From NCBI GenBank assembly GCA_965153355.1, contig OZ231128.1, positions 27,776,001-27,840,000 of the forward strand: 64,000 nt of DNA, written 5' to 3'. The stretch is from Flaccisagitta enflata. Its lineage: Eukaryota > Chaetognatha > Sagittoidea > Aphragmophora. The notes beneath the pieces were generated by a model that was not told the origin of the DNA, did not search any database, and worked only from the letters and a program-made list of their open reading frames with translations. Both the position numbers and the translations under genes were made by a program. Shown one piece after another: positions 1 to 11,969 of this stretch; position 1 is the first letter of the stretch, and each line of letters opens with the position of its first letter.

Positions 1-67
1 TACCAGTCAGGCACATTTGAAATGACCATATTCGTTACACATTGAACCGTCTTGTCTTGTCTGGACT

Positions 68-482
68 TACTACGCGAATAAAAAAAAAAGCCGCACTTTT
101 AAATGACAATTTATCATATATAATTTCAAAATAATTAAACAAAATCTTAGATCATTTTGAAGATCTTAAAGAGATCTTTCATTTGGCTCCAATCTGGTAT
201 TTCTAGCTTTATTCGTTTAGAAATGGCGTACAAAAGAGTGAAAACATTGCCATTTTCAGTTTTGCAATCCTATTGAAAAATAAGCATTTTTGCAAGAGAC
301 AGGTTCACTTTGGTAAGCTCTATCTCCTAAACGGTTTGAGATAGAGACCTGGGGTTGGTCTAGAATGAAAGAAAATTTAAAAATCTTTAAAGTCAGTTGA
401 ACAAAAAAAATTTGAATTATTTTTTGTGCCTCCTCCACTCAGCTACAAAAGGGTGCGGCTTTTTTTTTTGATTCGCGTAGTA
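68..482. mobile_element. TIR MITE, CTACGCGAAT family, intact copy (C1)
   Basis: TIRs start TACTACGCGAATAAAAAA at 68 and mirror at about 450-482, both including a GCCGCAC/GTGCGGC block after the A-run. TA flanks are at 68-69 and 481-482. The interior is AT-rich and non-coding. The same element occurs at 60964-61762, interrupted by another repeat, which makes this copy the empty-site reference. Confidence 0.85.
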
Positions 483-930
483 CAAGTGCAGAAAAGGTTC
501 AAACGGTACAATATACTACCTAAATCCTAGTTAACAGATGATTTCACAGCGTAAGAAGTCGAGGTAGAAAGAAACGTTGAGCCATGGATTATGGAAAAAC
601 TTCCGCAAAGATTTCAAGAAAAATAGGAAAACAAAGATGGGAAAGGGATCAGGTGAAGCATATCAGGAAAGGGAATTTACTTTTTTAACGAAAAAAAAAA
701 AACTTATCACGAATATATCAACGAAAAATGATAAGTGGTATCTTATGCACGTTAACAACTCCAAAGGCCGATGGATTGAGCAAAACATGAAAGTATTTAA
801 CGCTACTTCCACCGCTCACGCTACCATATGGAAATTAAATCATTAGCACCTATGCCGTGGCATAACAACAACCGCCTTCTTACATGAAAGCTGTTAATTT
901 TCTATACTGCTTCTGACAACAAAAGATTTC
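483..930. other. Unassigned sequence
   Basis: AT-rich, with an 89-codon Lys-rich open frame on the + strand (577-846). It matches no family I recognise, has no splice or promoter context, and contains an A-run. No feature is claimed. Confidence 0.4.
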
Positions 931-934
931 ATCT

Positions 935-1155
935 GTAGAAAGGGAGGAGATAACATACCCGTAGAAAAAGAAAGGAGGAGATAACAAGCCCTTCGATAGA
1001 GAAAGGAGGAGACAACAAACCTGTAGACAGAGAAAGGAGGAGATAACAAACCTGTAGACAAAGAAAGGAGGAGATAACAAATCTGTAGACAGAGAAAGGA
1101 GGAGACAACAAACCCGTAGACAAAGAAAGGAGGAGATAACAAACCCGTTAACAGT
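935..1155. repeat. 31-bp minisatellite, about 7 units
   Basis: Units of the form AGAAAGGAGGAGATAACAAA followed by CCTGTAGACAG repeat with a period of about 31 bp. They produce repetitive hydrophobic frames on the minus strand in all three phases, which is typical of a minisatellite rather than a gene. Confidence 0.85.
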
Positions 1156-1431
1156 GAAATGCCACTGTTCCCTTGCCCAGTAGATAAAAAAAAAGACACC
1201 ATAACAACAACAACACATTATAGGCGAGAACAAAAAAGGTTTTATCCTACAGATAAGAATAGAATCACAGGTCACAGACTTTTTTCTTGTTTCAGAGGCC
1301 GCGGGCAAAAAAAAAAAAAAAACGAAGAAGAAAAGAGGAAACGGTTTTGATAAGAAGACGTAGAATGAAGATTTTGGAATGCGAAATAGGAAAACCAGGC
1401 CGTGGGAAAGAATTCCAATGAACAGTGAACA

Positions 1432-1433
<2 letters not shown>

Positions 1434-1497
<64 letters not shown>
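1434..1497. repeat. (GA)n microsatellite
   Basis: Pure GA dinucleotide array. The next 450 bp (to about 1950) is a purine-rich strand (GGAAGGAGGG, AAAAGGG) without coding signal. Confidence 0.97.
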
Positions 1498-1500
<3 letters not shown>

Positions 1501-1949
1501 CATCCCATGTAACTGTATGATGTCAAGAAATGAAGGTGGACGAAAAAATAGTTGAGGGGAAAATGAAGTCGAGGGGCGAAAATTGAGAATGTAAGGGTGG
1601 CAAGGTTCAGCATATCAGAGTGCAGTGGCGGGAAGGAGGGAAAAGGGAAGAAGGGAAAAGGAAGGGAGGGTCAAAATGGAAAGCAGCATAGGAAGAAACA
1701 AAGTATGGATGCAGGAGGGGGAGAGGGTGAGAAGTGAGTAAAAAGATTTACCGGTTTGTCTGAATAAAGGAAGAAATGAAGAAGACTAGAAAGACAGGGA
1801 GAATGGTAGGAGCTAGAGGGAAAGGAAAAGGGGTAAACATGGAGCCATGGAAATAGAGGTGAAATGGAAGGAAAAGTGAGAAACTACAGAGATCGACATC
1901 TCACGCAATTGAAAGGAGGAGGAAAAAAAAACGTGATTGATGAATGGAG

Positions 1950-2347
1950 AATTAGTGAAAGAGGAGTGAGTAAAAAAGGCAGGATTAATGGAATCCACTC
2001 TGATCTGAATTGGATCAAATCTGACACATGATGTGTTACTCCAGGGACGCATTCATCAATCATGTCAAGAGTAAAGTTGCATAAGGCAGAACAGCCAATT
2101 ATTTCATTCAACATCAACTAGTTTGACAAATATTAACCTCACCAGGATTTTCTTATTTAATCCAAAAAGATGCATTTACACTTATCATGTCTACTGATGC
2201 TGTTGCACTTTTTACTTGTGTCGTAAGATTCTAAAAATTAATTCTCATTAAAATCTTTGTTCCTCTGAATAAAGTCAATGCATTTAATACACAGTAATCA
2301 TCCTAGGAATCAGGTCTTTCAATTGAAATGATTAACACCTGTACTAA
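1950..2347. other. Unassigned AT-rich DNA
   Basis: No repeat, splice or coding signature was recognised. Confidence 0.4.
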
Positions 2348-2786
2348 TACCACGCGTATAAAAAAAGAGATGCACCTTTCTGTTCATTTATAGAATAGCT
2401 AAAAAAAAAGGATCAAAATTCTTTTCCATTAAAACATTCATAAAGAGATCAAAAAAAAGTATTTTAATCTAGACTAAACCCAGATCTGTATCTCAAATGG
2501 TTTAGGGGCTGACGCCTTCCAAAGAAAAACTATTTTGCTAGAATGCTCTTTTCATAAAGGGGTTATGAAAATGAAATGGCAATGTTTTCATTCAAACTCA
2601 TCCAAACAAAAAAAAAGGATAGAGTACTAGATAAAAAAAAAAAAAAGGTTAGAGTACTAGATTAAAACCAAATAAAAGGATTTTCAAAGGGCTTTCCAAT
2701 GGTTTACAATTTCAATAAGTTTTATTGATATTTGTTGCCACAATAAGTCATTCAAAAGTGCATATTTTTTATTGATTCACGTGGTA
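2348..2786. mobile_element. Diverged CTACGCGAAT-like MITE
   Basis: The left end TACCACGCGTATAAAAAAAG and the right end ATTGATTCACGTGGTA are imperfect inverted copies of the termini of the 68-482 element. Both reach into an AGGTGCA/AAGTGCA block. TA flanks both sides. The interior shares fragments such as GATCTGTATCTCAAA and AATGGCAATGTTTTC with the intact copy. Confidence 0.7.
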
Positions 2787-3398
2787 TTATTGTCATAACA
2801 TATCAAGCATAAAAAAACATGAAAAAGATACATCCTGTTGACCCTGTAAAATGAAATCTTAACAGTTGAAGGCCAAGGTCTGAATTCACAATTCAATCAC
2901 ACAAGGCAGGCTACAAGTGCAGTTGAGCTTCACCAAAGCCCATTTCACAGAACTGAGCTAAATTGTGCCTCAATGTGGAGCTGCCTTATTGCCAATAAAG
3001 AATCTTTCAGAGTAAAGAATCTTTCATGGGCAAGTAGGTTGCATGCCCATTTTTCTGCTTCATTATTTAGCGGGTGTGCTCTACCGATGCTCCACTGTAT
3101 GCTTTTATGCCTTTTATTCTGGATTAGTTTTGTCAAAAATTTGCATACAGGTGTTAGTTTTGAGAACAAAAAGAAACGATCTGAAAAACATCCATGGATG
3201 CCGATCATGCATAGATGAAAACATGATACCTCCGAGGCTGAAGTTTTAAAAGATAACTGATTTGTTCCTTGGTCAGAGTGACTGATGTGACAAAAATCTT
3301 ACCTTAGCCATATTTCAAGTACCATCTTTCTCAAAAATATTCAGACACCTAAAAAGGCATCATGCAACTTTGGAAAGATAATCCACTAAAATATATGA
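2787..3398. other. Unassigned sequence
   Basis: Overlapping open frames on both strands at 2945-3249 resemble no known protein. A GGTAGAGC-like string near 3085 on the minus strand recalls a tRNA D-arm, but no T-arm or acceptor stem follows. Confidence 0.35.
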
Positions 3399-3709
3399 AC
3401 AGTTAAACCCCGCTCCACCAGACCCGCTTTTAAAGAAATCCCGCTGATAACAAATACTAATTCTTAGTTTGTTTTTTTTAACAACATCTTTAGCACTGCG
3501 ACGATAATCAATAAAGCAGTTGAATTTCACTATTGGTGAGTCAGTGCATAAGAAAAATAGATGCTTTTTCCAAGTTTTTAAATCATGTGCATCAAGCACA
3601 TGATTCACAGGATTTTCTTATTTATGTATATTGGCTATAATAGAATTCTGTCTATAACAGACAAAATGTGTTAGTCCTCTGAAATCCGTAAGAGCGGGAT
3701 TTAAGTGTA
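3399..3709. mobile_element. pogo/Tigger-like non-autonomous element, diverged
   Basis: The left end CAGTTAAACCCCGCTC (3400) and right end GAGCGGGATTTAAGTG-TA (to 3709) are inverted. Inside the right end, ATCCG then CTGTTATAGACAGA (minus strand) matches the order seen in the 36131-36310 element. Termini of the form CAGTTGAACC-CGCTCTAACGGAT resemble pogo/Tigger ends. No transposase is present. Confidence 0.6.
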
Positions 3710-3909
3710 GCTACAATGACCAGATTAGTTCTATCTTAGATAACCTAAATAATACCAGGTAAATGTTTTAGAAATAGATAAAATACAAGCGACCTTTCGA
3801 GTTTTCCTCCTGACGTGAAATTTGCCATCTTATGAGGTCCAAAAGGGATCAAGATCACTTTACCAAAAGATCGACCATTTCTCTTTTCGCTTTCGAGGAA
3901 AAAGTTTGT

Positions 3910-4263
<354 letters not shown>

Positions 4264-4379
4264 TTGCTCATAACAGGTTACGTTTTCATTATTTCATCTT
4301 CGCTTACGTTTGATGGCTTCCGGAACCGAAACTGGCGAACTGTAAACGCATCATTGCCATCGCTTCGATCATCGTCTCG

Positions 4380-4436
4380 TCATTATCATTATCATTATCA
4401 TTATCATCATCACCATAATCATCATCATCATCATCA
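4380..4436. repeat. (ATT/ATC)n trinucleotide array
   Basis: CATTATCATT changes to CATCATCAT. A short CT run follows at 4537-4556. Confidence 0.9.
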
Positions 4437-4559
4437 ACGTCATTACTGTTTCCGTCATTGTTGTCTCTCTTTGCATTGTTGCTTTCTATCTCGGCATTGT
4501 TGTTCTCTTCTCGATAATCGCTTGTTCTCGCATTTTCTCTCTCTCTCTCTCTCTCACTC

Positions 4560-6350
4560 TTTCTTACTGTTATTTGCTGAGTTAAGCGCAGACATAAACA
4601 TCATTAAGTGGAGCCTCTAGGCAGGCGGCTTTGGCGTGATGGACTCAGACGTGATCCGTCGGTTGAAGTGTGAGAACAACTTTCAACTTTCTTTCCCCAT
4701 CTCTCGCGCTGGCCACCACGTTTTAGCCGCGCTCACCTTTTTTTCTAGTTTTCACATTCGGTTTTTGCTCCAGTGCAAAAAAAGAAAGTGTATGAAAAAG
4801 ATAAACAAAAGGTCTTAACACTTTTTTCTTTGTTTCTCAGTCGATGAAGGTAAACACGAGTAAATAACAATTTTTTTTTTTATGATTTATTTTGGTGTTC
4901 TAATGTTGCGTTTTGCCACAAATGGCCAATGGAGCTTTGTAGTGGTGAATCGAGTTCCGGTGTTTTCTTGAGAGATACATGACTTTTACATTGGGAGATT
5001 GTTATTCTGTTGGCGATAACAGGATCAAAAATCGTTAAAAACTTGTTGATCAACACGTTCTCCATAAAAAAGGTGGGGAGGGGGGTGCCTTGCAATTTTG
5101 CGTAGTGTTAACACTCACCTAATTTATCCCTCAGTCAATTTGGCAGGCTTCTTGGATAATGGTTTTGTGTTTTCAGTTGGGAATAAAACTTTTGACCTCA
5201 ACCTTTGCATCTTTGCATCTGCCACGGCTTAGGGTTGGTTAATGATCAACGTCAACTTTGAGTAACTTCTAAGCTGTGCAAACTGCAGGATGTTAAGATT
5301 GTTGTTATGAGGTGACGTCTCGTTCTTTTCGTTGTAGGTCACATTTACATTGAACGTTACTAATGATGATGAGAAAAGTACGACAGGTTGCAGACAGAAT
5401 GTTTTCTCGATTGTCATCAAAAGTGCTTTCTTTTCATCAGTCTTTCCACTAATTGCTGTTAAAGCGGATGCGGAAAACAATTGTGAAAGTGAAAACGCGA
5501 GCGAGTAGCATTCTATTTTCATGTTTAAACAGATACTTCCGGCCTAAAGCCGTAATTTGCCTATACAGTGGAGTGACTCTCACTTGAACCCCGAACTTGC
5601 AAGTGCCTCAATGTGCCACACGGCGTGGTGGTTGAAATTCATTGCCCCTCTGCTCTCTTAACTCTGATAAGACGCAATTGCTTCCGAATTGGCTCATAAG
5701 TCACATCACGCACTAAGTGCCTCAGCGTGGTTGGAATCGATAATTCGATAAAAAGAAGGAAGGAAAAAATGGAAAGGCTCGCGATCGCGGTTGACATCAA
5801 GTCACAACATATGTGACCCATAACACATCCACTTACTCGGAATCACTTTTTTGGTCATATTGGTTATAATGGAAGCGGAAGTCTATGCGGGAAAATCTGG
5901 TTGGTTCTATGTTGGAACTCGGGCTTTGGTGTAGTTTTTTTTTTTTTTTAAATACATCTATTTAAAGAAAAAAAAGTAGTCCATTCTATTACGATATCAT
6001 TTATTGCTGAACATGATGTTTATGGATAAAACAATACAATGATTGATTGATAATGAGGTTCAGCTTTGAATCTTTTTTCAAACAAACCCCATGATATCAG
6101 GGCCGTACAGCATTTACCGCAACTTAAAAAAATCAATTGGCAAAAAGAAATCTGCTACACGTTAAACTGACATCAGGTCATCAGCAAGCGTCAATGAACG
6201 ATAGTCACAGTATCAAGGCACAACTATCTCCGTTCAGATCGCACCTATCTATTAGGCCACATGTCTATGACCAGAGGTCGTCCGTTAACCTCAGATTGAT
6301 AATTTGCATTAAACCTTGTCAGACAAAATGTATGTTTAGTAGCGGACATG
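4560..6350. other. Unassigned single-copy-looking DNA
   Basis: Contains a few short open frames (for example 4880-5095 and 5229-5522 on the minus strand) without recognisable domains, and T-runs at 4870 and 5935. No exon pair or repeat was recognised. It is the longest stretch here without an obvious repeat. Confidence 0.4.
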
Positions 6351-6357
6351 CAACTGT

Positions 6358-6566
6358 ATAAGAGGCTTTGTCCGTTGGTCCGTCCGTCTGTTGGTCCATT
6401 GGTCCATCGGTCTGTCGGTCCATGGTGGTCAAGTTGAAAAATTTGAAAACGTGTATTTATGATGCCGCAGTTATGATTGTCTGTGTTTGTGAGTGGGCAT
6501 GTAGTGGGGGAGAGATGGCGGTTGTATGCCCCAGCCCAACCGTCCACAACGATATTGTGACCCCGT
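6358..6566 (-). repeat. Family A hairpin-ended short repeat, diverged copy
   Basis: It contains TATAAGAGGCTTTGTCCGT, a run of GGTCCGTCC-type tetramers (the complement of GACGGACC), then CCCAACCGTCC on the far side. The order matches other minus-oriented family A copies, but the outermost hairpin is lost. Confidence 0.65.
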
Positions 6567-6805
6567 GTCACTTGCTATTTATTCATTCTAGCCCATTCCC
6601 ACTAACCTTATCCAAAAGCAATGCAAAAAAATGCCACTAGTAAAAAGTCGGTATCGATTCACCTAGATGCTCTTCCGTGCTTACTTTTCCCATTCCATTA
6701 CAGCAACTGCATCCACTCAAACTTTATTATCCATTTTTCAACATTTGTCCATGCCTTGTCTTGAGTTTTTATTTCCATACGGTTCCTGCTTCTCCAACCT
6801 CCCCT

Positions 6806-6905
6806 TCTATCTTTCTCCCTAACCTGGCGTCTGTACTCAATCTTTTCAAGTTGTCCGACTCTTGACTCTTTGTTGTGTCCTCTTGTTTGCCATCGCTTCT
6901 CAAAC
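6806..6905. repeat. Direct repeat, left copy (partner 7675-7780)
   Basis: Shares AACCTGG, TCTGTACTCAATCTTT, CAAGTTG and TTGTTGTGTCCTCTTG with 7675-7780 in the same order. The two flank the 6955-7521 MITE, so the duplication predates or accompanied that insertion. Confidence 0.75.
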
Positions 6906-6954
6906 CGTCCCTTCTAACACATGTTCAACAATAAGGCAAAAAGTCAATTCTATG

Positions 6955-7521
6955 TACAGTAGATCTCGTCTAGACTTGAGATAACGGGGGCAAGCATTGC
7001 ACAAAAACAAATGAAGCCAGGGGAGTGATATTTGAAATATAAATTAATGAAAGGATGCTTTATTACCCATGATAACTGGTTGCCATGGAAACAAATTTCC
7101 ATGTATTTTCGCTAAAATATCAATATTTTGAGAAATTTTTTGAGGGAACATTTTTCAAAATTAAATTTGCTACAACTTTCCTACAGTATGTTTTGTAAGA
7201 ATGTCACTCGTTTAGCGGTTGCTAGGGGCTGTCACACATGAATACGCTCCCTAGCAACGGCCAAACGAGCGATATTCTTACAGAACATACTGTAGGAAAG
7301 TTGTAGCAAATTTGATTTTAACCAATGTTCCCTAAAAAAATTTCTCAAAATATTAATATTTTAGCGAGAATACATGGAAATGTGTTTCCATAGCAACCGA
7401 CTATCATGGGGAATAAATCATTGTTTTATTAGTTTATATTTCAAATATCAGTCCCATTGCTTTATTTCTCTTCCCATTATCCTTGCCCCCGTTATCTCAA
7501 GTCTAGACGAGATCTACTGTA
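6955..7521. mobile_element. Long-hairpin MITE, GTAGATCTCGTC family (D1)
   Basis: TIRs start TACAGTAGATCTCGTCTAGA (6955) and mirror to 7521, with TA on both sides. The complementarity continues through almost the whole element (arms of about 280 bp, centre near 7237). It includes GTTGCTAGGG/CCCTAGCAAC and CCATGGAAAC/GTTTCCATAG. No coding capacity. Confidence 0.88.
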
Positions 7522-7674
7522 GCAACTAGGAAAATCATGCCCGACATGATGAAATTTTGACTGTAGTAGCAAAATGGTACGAGGCGACAATGAATTTATT
7601 TCATTGGGCCAACTAATAGTAAAGTTCATATGCTTTCTGCGCATGCTTTCTTTTCTATCTTATTTTCAAACATG

Positions 7675-7780
7675 TGTTTTCTCCATCACCCTTCTTAACC
7701 TGGCCTCTGTACTCAATCTTTCCAAGTTGCCCCACTCTCGACTTCTTGTTGTGTCCTCTTGTACACCATCGTTTCTCTGG
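7675..7780. repeat. Direct repeat, right copy (partner 6806-6905)
   Basis: See the left copy. On the minus strand both copies keep a similar frame (QEDTT...S.E..NL.RLST.AR), which could be an old coding duplicate, but no splice sites or family were recognised. Confidence 0.7.
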
Positions 7781-8171
7781 AGAACGCGAGTCTCCAGCTC
7801 CAAGTCTCCGAGTCGCCGACTTGGGTTAATGGACTCCAAACCACTTGCTTGAACCTCGAGTAGACGAGACACTTTGGGACGGATTCGTACAAAGCTGGAT
7901 CACTCTCTGTCACGACAGTCCCAAAACATGAGCATTCAAAATACCACGGCACAAATGGTTGAAATTAAGATGAAATGTCTCTGACGCCACCGCTGAACTA
8001 TCGATACTTCATCATTATGGTTGTTGTTACGATTTCTTTTTTGCCACCTCATTATGCGTAACTGTATCTCTTTTCCACACAAAAATATTGACCTTCTGTC
8101 ATCTATGGAATAAATTGATACTTCTCAGTACTATAATTTCATTTGAGACGGATTCGCACCAACGTGATGGA
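7781..8171. other. Unassigned sequence before the tandem duplication
   Basis: No repeat or coding feature recognised. GGGACGGATTCGTACAAAG near 7874 has a partial echo in GAGACGGATTCGCACCAA near 8148. Confidence 0.4.
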
Positions 8172-9332
8172 TTGCTCACTTTCCAATACTCGAGGCCCCT
8201 CTCAACTGTCTACAGTCTACCCTTCAGACATTTTTCGTTTCTTCCCCTTCTCAGGCGCGCAATTTGCATGAATAGATTAATTAAGCCTGTGGGGCTTTGG
8301 CACTTACGGCAGTACGAGTTTCTCAATTGGCTGCTGACCTCCATTTTACTACCTGCCTTCGGACATGACCCGCTTGTTACCTGCGCGAAACCACGTCCAT
8401 TTAAGAAGTAATAAGCGTCCTTCCGTCGGCTGAGCGGCGCGGTCACTTCAGCAGTCAGTTGGTGATCCGGCGATCCTGGCCTAGTTTTGTTTGTCTTTGT
8501 AACTAAATTTCATGGATTATCGGGACGTTCCAAGGGTGATTTTGCGGCTTATTACCAAGGGTCAATTGGTCCAAGGGTGATTTTGCTTCCGCCTTCCGGC
8601 TTCTTACCAATAATTTATTTTCACTAAATTTACTGTTCTATTCAAGCTCAAAAATCGGGTACATGTGTTCCAGCAGCCACTTCGACGCAGCAGACACTAT
8701 TATCATTAATCACCCATAAACTGGGGATAGAGTAAACAGCCACCTCGACTCACTGTTTTTTCGATCAAAGCTATCATAGAAGAACTTTGGACGTAGCAAC
8801 GGAAAACTGTGGGGCGAAACGGTCGGATAGTTTCTAGCCAACCACAAATGCTTGAAACTGTGGAGCAACTTGTGTGTGTGTTTTTTTTTCTTCAGATATT
8901 TTCCATCCAGAGTGAAGAGGATCATCGGTTTTTTGGGCCTCTTCTTTAACAGTTACTGGTTAAGCTGCTGGCAACTTTTTTTTCCTCTTCTTTATAACTT
9001 ACAATGAAAAATCCTCTTCAAAAACCACTTGTATCCATTCTTTCCGTCTTAACACGCGACAATTCTATGCAATATCCGATACACACAAAAGCCATTTAAG
9101 AAGGAAGACGGGGGAAAAAAAAAGATGGTCGATGCTGAGTTTTGGTCCATTGGTTTTCATCGCCCATTCTCTAACCGTCTGGCAGCAGTTTTGCCCTCAA
9201 CACAAAGAGAGACGCAGTGATAGAAAAGCGGGATACGGGGTATGCTGTACTTGTAGATGAATTGGAAACTTATTCGCTTGGTATATCGATGAATATCATG
9301 ATAGTGCAGAAAGGAGGAAAGACATTGATTAT

Positions 9333-9339
<7 letters not shown>

Positions 9340-9410
<71 letters not shown>

Positions 9411-9499
9411 GAAAAAAAGAGAGAAAGAGGGAAAGAAACAAAGAAACAAAGAAACAAAGAAACAAAGAAACAAAGAAACAAAGAAACAAAGAAACAAAA
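9340..9499. repeat. (GA)n plus 8-bp AAACAAAG minisatellite (copy 1)
   Basis: GA array 9340-9405, then about 8 units of AAACAAAG at 9433-9499. The counterpart in copy 2 is longer in both parts. Confidence 0.95.
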
Positions 9500-9679
9500 G
9501 GAAAAAAAGAGAAGGAACAAGGCCAAGTAGGAAAGCAATGAATATCAAATGAAAAAAAAACATTTTCTTTTTTAGTATTTCCATCTAGGAGGAATGAATG
9601 GCCACAAATGGCTGATTTAAGCTTGAACTAGTCGCCCTGCTTTTTTTTTTTTCTTGCATGAATGTAAATTTGAGTTGGG

Positions 9680-10365
9680 GTAGCAGGGCAGTGGCTCCAA
9701 AGGGGAACACAGGGAGACTTTTGTTGATTCGTCCATCCGCCTATTCGTCTGTGATATTAGGCCTGAGAGGCCAGATCTGAAGCCAAAGAGCCAAAGGGCC
9801 TATAAGAGGCCTGAGAAGGCAGTTTTGAGATCTGAGAGGGCTAGTTTGAGGCCTGAGACGACTAGTTAGAGGCCTGTGAGGATTGATTTGAGGCCTGAGA
9901 GGTTTGATTTGAAGTCTGAAAGGGCTGATTTGAGGCCTGAGAGAGCTTATTTGAGGCAAGAAAGGGCTCTTTTGAGGCCAGACTTGAGGCTGAGAGGGCG
10001 GATTTGATGCTTGAGAAATCTGATTTGTAGCCTGAGTGCGCATGCCTTAGAGGTTTGGGAAGCCCAGTGGGAGGGGGGGAACAAACAAACAAACGAACAA
10101 ACGGACGCTCAAACAAAAACAGTCCGCCTGTGTTCTACAGGACTTCATAGTTCATACCCTTTGGGGCCGCTGCCCAAAAAGCCAATTTGATGGCGGGGAG
10201 GGCAAAAATAAGAGATCTGAGATGGCTGTCTCGAGGGTTAGAAAACCTCAATGGCTGAGAGGGAAAGGGCAAATGGGTGGACCAATGAATTGGCAGGACG
10301 GATATGAAGTAACTTTCTTCTATGTTCTACAGGACATTGGTTTTTGGGGCCGCTACGCAAAATAA
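9680..10365. mobile_element. Family B inverted-repeat-bounded minisatellite element (in copy 1)
   Basis: It begins with a diverged GGGCAGTGGCTCCAAAGGGG and AACACAGGGAGA. About 11 degenerate 21-bp units of the GGCCTGAGAGG-GATTTGA type follow. The right end is CTGTGTTCTACAGGACTT then TTTGGGGCCGCTGCCC (about 10128-10177). A second partial end (TTCTACAGGACATTGG...GGGGCCGCT) lies at 10324-10357. Confidence 0.75.
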
Positions 10366-10880
10366 GGGGAGGGGGGTAGGGAAATAAAGTAGCAAATGAA
10401 GAAATGAATTTACTTAATTGAAATTATTATCATGAAAAAGTGGAACGATGATGAAAGCCTCGCCTTGACAATTTCATTAGCGCTTTCATTCATCGTCATT
10501 TTTCCTCCTTGATGAAAATACTTAAGCATCGAACGTGATTCCAATTACAAGGGCCTCTATGCTGGAGAATTTCTCATATCACTAATCTCACATAGCACAT
10601 GGAGATTGTCAAACGAGCAAGTAGAACCCTAAGTAACGTAACATAACCTAATGAAAAACCGCGTAAACGTAAATCCAAGCAACTGATTGACTTACAGACC
10701 GACTTTACTACTTGGGAGGCGTTGATATCGAGTCAATAACGACAAAAATCCATTATTGAAAAGGGACGATGATGAAGATTCAAGAGTCTTCGAGGCTGAC
10801 GGCTTGAAAACGCAATTTTTCCCATTTCTCCCTTATTTCCCTTTTACTTTTTTTCCTTTGGTTTTTCTGTTGTAAATACA
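10366..10880. other. Unassigned sequence in copy 1 (counterpart 15498-16015)
   Basis: Moderately AT-rich, identical in both copies apart from rare substitutions. A GATGATGAA...TTCATCGTCATT inverted pair lies near 10449 and 10487. No gene was recognised. Confidence 0.4.
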
Positions 10881-10983
10881 ATTCAATAGATGTTTTTATT
10901 TGCTTGCAAGATCTTCATCCTTTTCTTTCTCTCCTTGCTTTCTTCCTTTCTCTCTTTGACTTTGTATGTGTCTGTATTTGTCT

Positions 10984-10987
10984 GTGT

Positions 10988-11046
<59 letters not shown>

Positions 11047-11052
11047 TCTCTC
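10984..11052. repeat. (GT)n microsatellite (copy 1)
   Basis: GT array followed by only TCTCTCTCC. Copy 2 has an extra long CT tract at this junction. Confidence 0.95.
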
Positions 11053-11401
11053 CTTGTGTTTGTATCTTGTTTTTTTGTCACAGCTCCCAAAGCTTTCGAG
11101 TAGCCTCTTTTTTTAGCTGTTTTTGCCCCCCTTCGTCTATTTAGCTCAAAGAAGGAAACAATTTTAAGGTAACTTTTCACAGCAGATAAAGCGTCTTTAC
11201 TCAAAGCTTATGAAATCATAACACAACCACATAGTGGAAATTTCGGGTACCTCGTTCGCATCACCACGATGTGCATCGGTCATAAGCTCATAGCAAAAAA
11301 AGAAAATATAAAGAAAAACAAAGCTAAAATAAAGCAAATTGGTATCACTGACTGAATCATTTTGAAACAAATTTTTCTGCTTCTCACAAGAGTCACCAAG
11401 G

Positions 11402-11566
11402 AACAAGGCCGGATACACGGCAAGACAGTCGCGGACGATTGGGCAGGGGCCGTAATGCAATAGTTGCTCAGAATTAAAAAAAAATTGTAACAGATCGACC
11501 TACCGACTTACCGACCTACCGACCGACACGGCAAGGGGTAAAGTCGCGTGTCCGCGAATAAAAACA
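11402..11566 (+). repeat. Family A hairpin-ended short repeat, GTCGCG subtype (copy 1)
   Basis: It starts AACAAGGCCGGATACACGGC, then GTCGCGGAC, GGGCAGGGGC, a CCGAC tetramer-like run, and the terminal hairpin GTCGCGTGTCCGCGA with AATAAAAA. The GTCGCGGAC near the start is the reverse complement of GTCCGCGA at the end, so the element can also fold end to end. Confidence 0.85.
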
Positions 11567-11904
11567 GGAAAACCGTAAAGAAAGATGTATTGACTCAAAA
11601 CCATTTTCTTCCATTTCAGTAAAGTGCTTTTAAAAGCTTAAGTTTCAACCGATGGCGTAGTGACCTCGTGTGGGTCGAATGCCGGTCATACTAGGAAGTA
11701 GGTGCATGAGAGTGATGAGACATAGTATGAACAGTATGGACTCAGTACCAGAAGTGTTCAAGACAACCCGACACTATCTCTCAGGGCTGAATTCATCATA
11801 CATAGATACCCTAGTCGCATGCGGGTGAGCTGGGGCAGTAATAAAATGATATGCCAACCACATGCAACTATAATTCCAAAAATTCAAAAAATGTTACATT
11901 TATA

Positions 11905-11969
11905 GACGGATGTACCGACGGACCGACCAACACGGCAAGGTGTAGAGTCGCGTATCCGCGACTAAAAAC
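11905..11969 (+). repeat. Family A 3'-end fragment (copy 1; counterpart 17124-17189)
   Basis: GACGGACCGACC run, GTAGAGTCGCGTATCCGCGA hairpin and CTAAAAA only; the 5' half is missing. Confidence 0.75.

Noticed and set aside
2960-3110. Possible minus-strand tRNA (GGTAGAGCA-like D-arm)
   Set aside because: No T-arm GTTCRA motif and no pairing acceptor stem at the right distance.
8395-8480. Possible core promoter (TTTAAG and TCAGTT) at the start of the duplicated block
   Set aside because: The spacing of about 55 bp is wrong for TATA-Inr, and no downstream exon was found.
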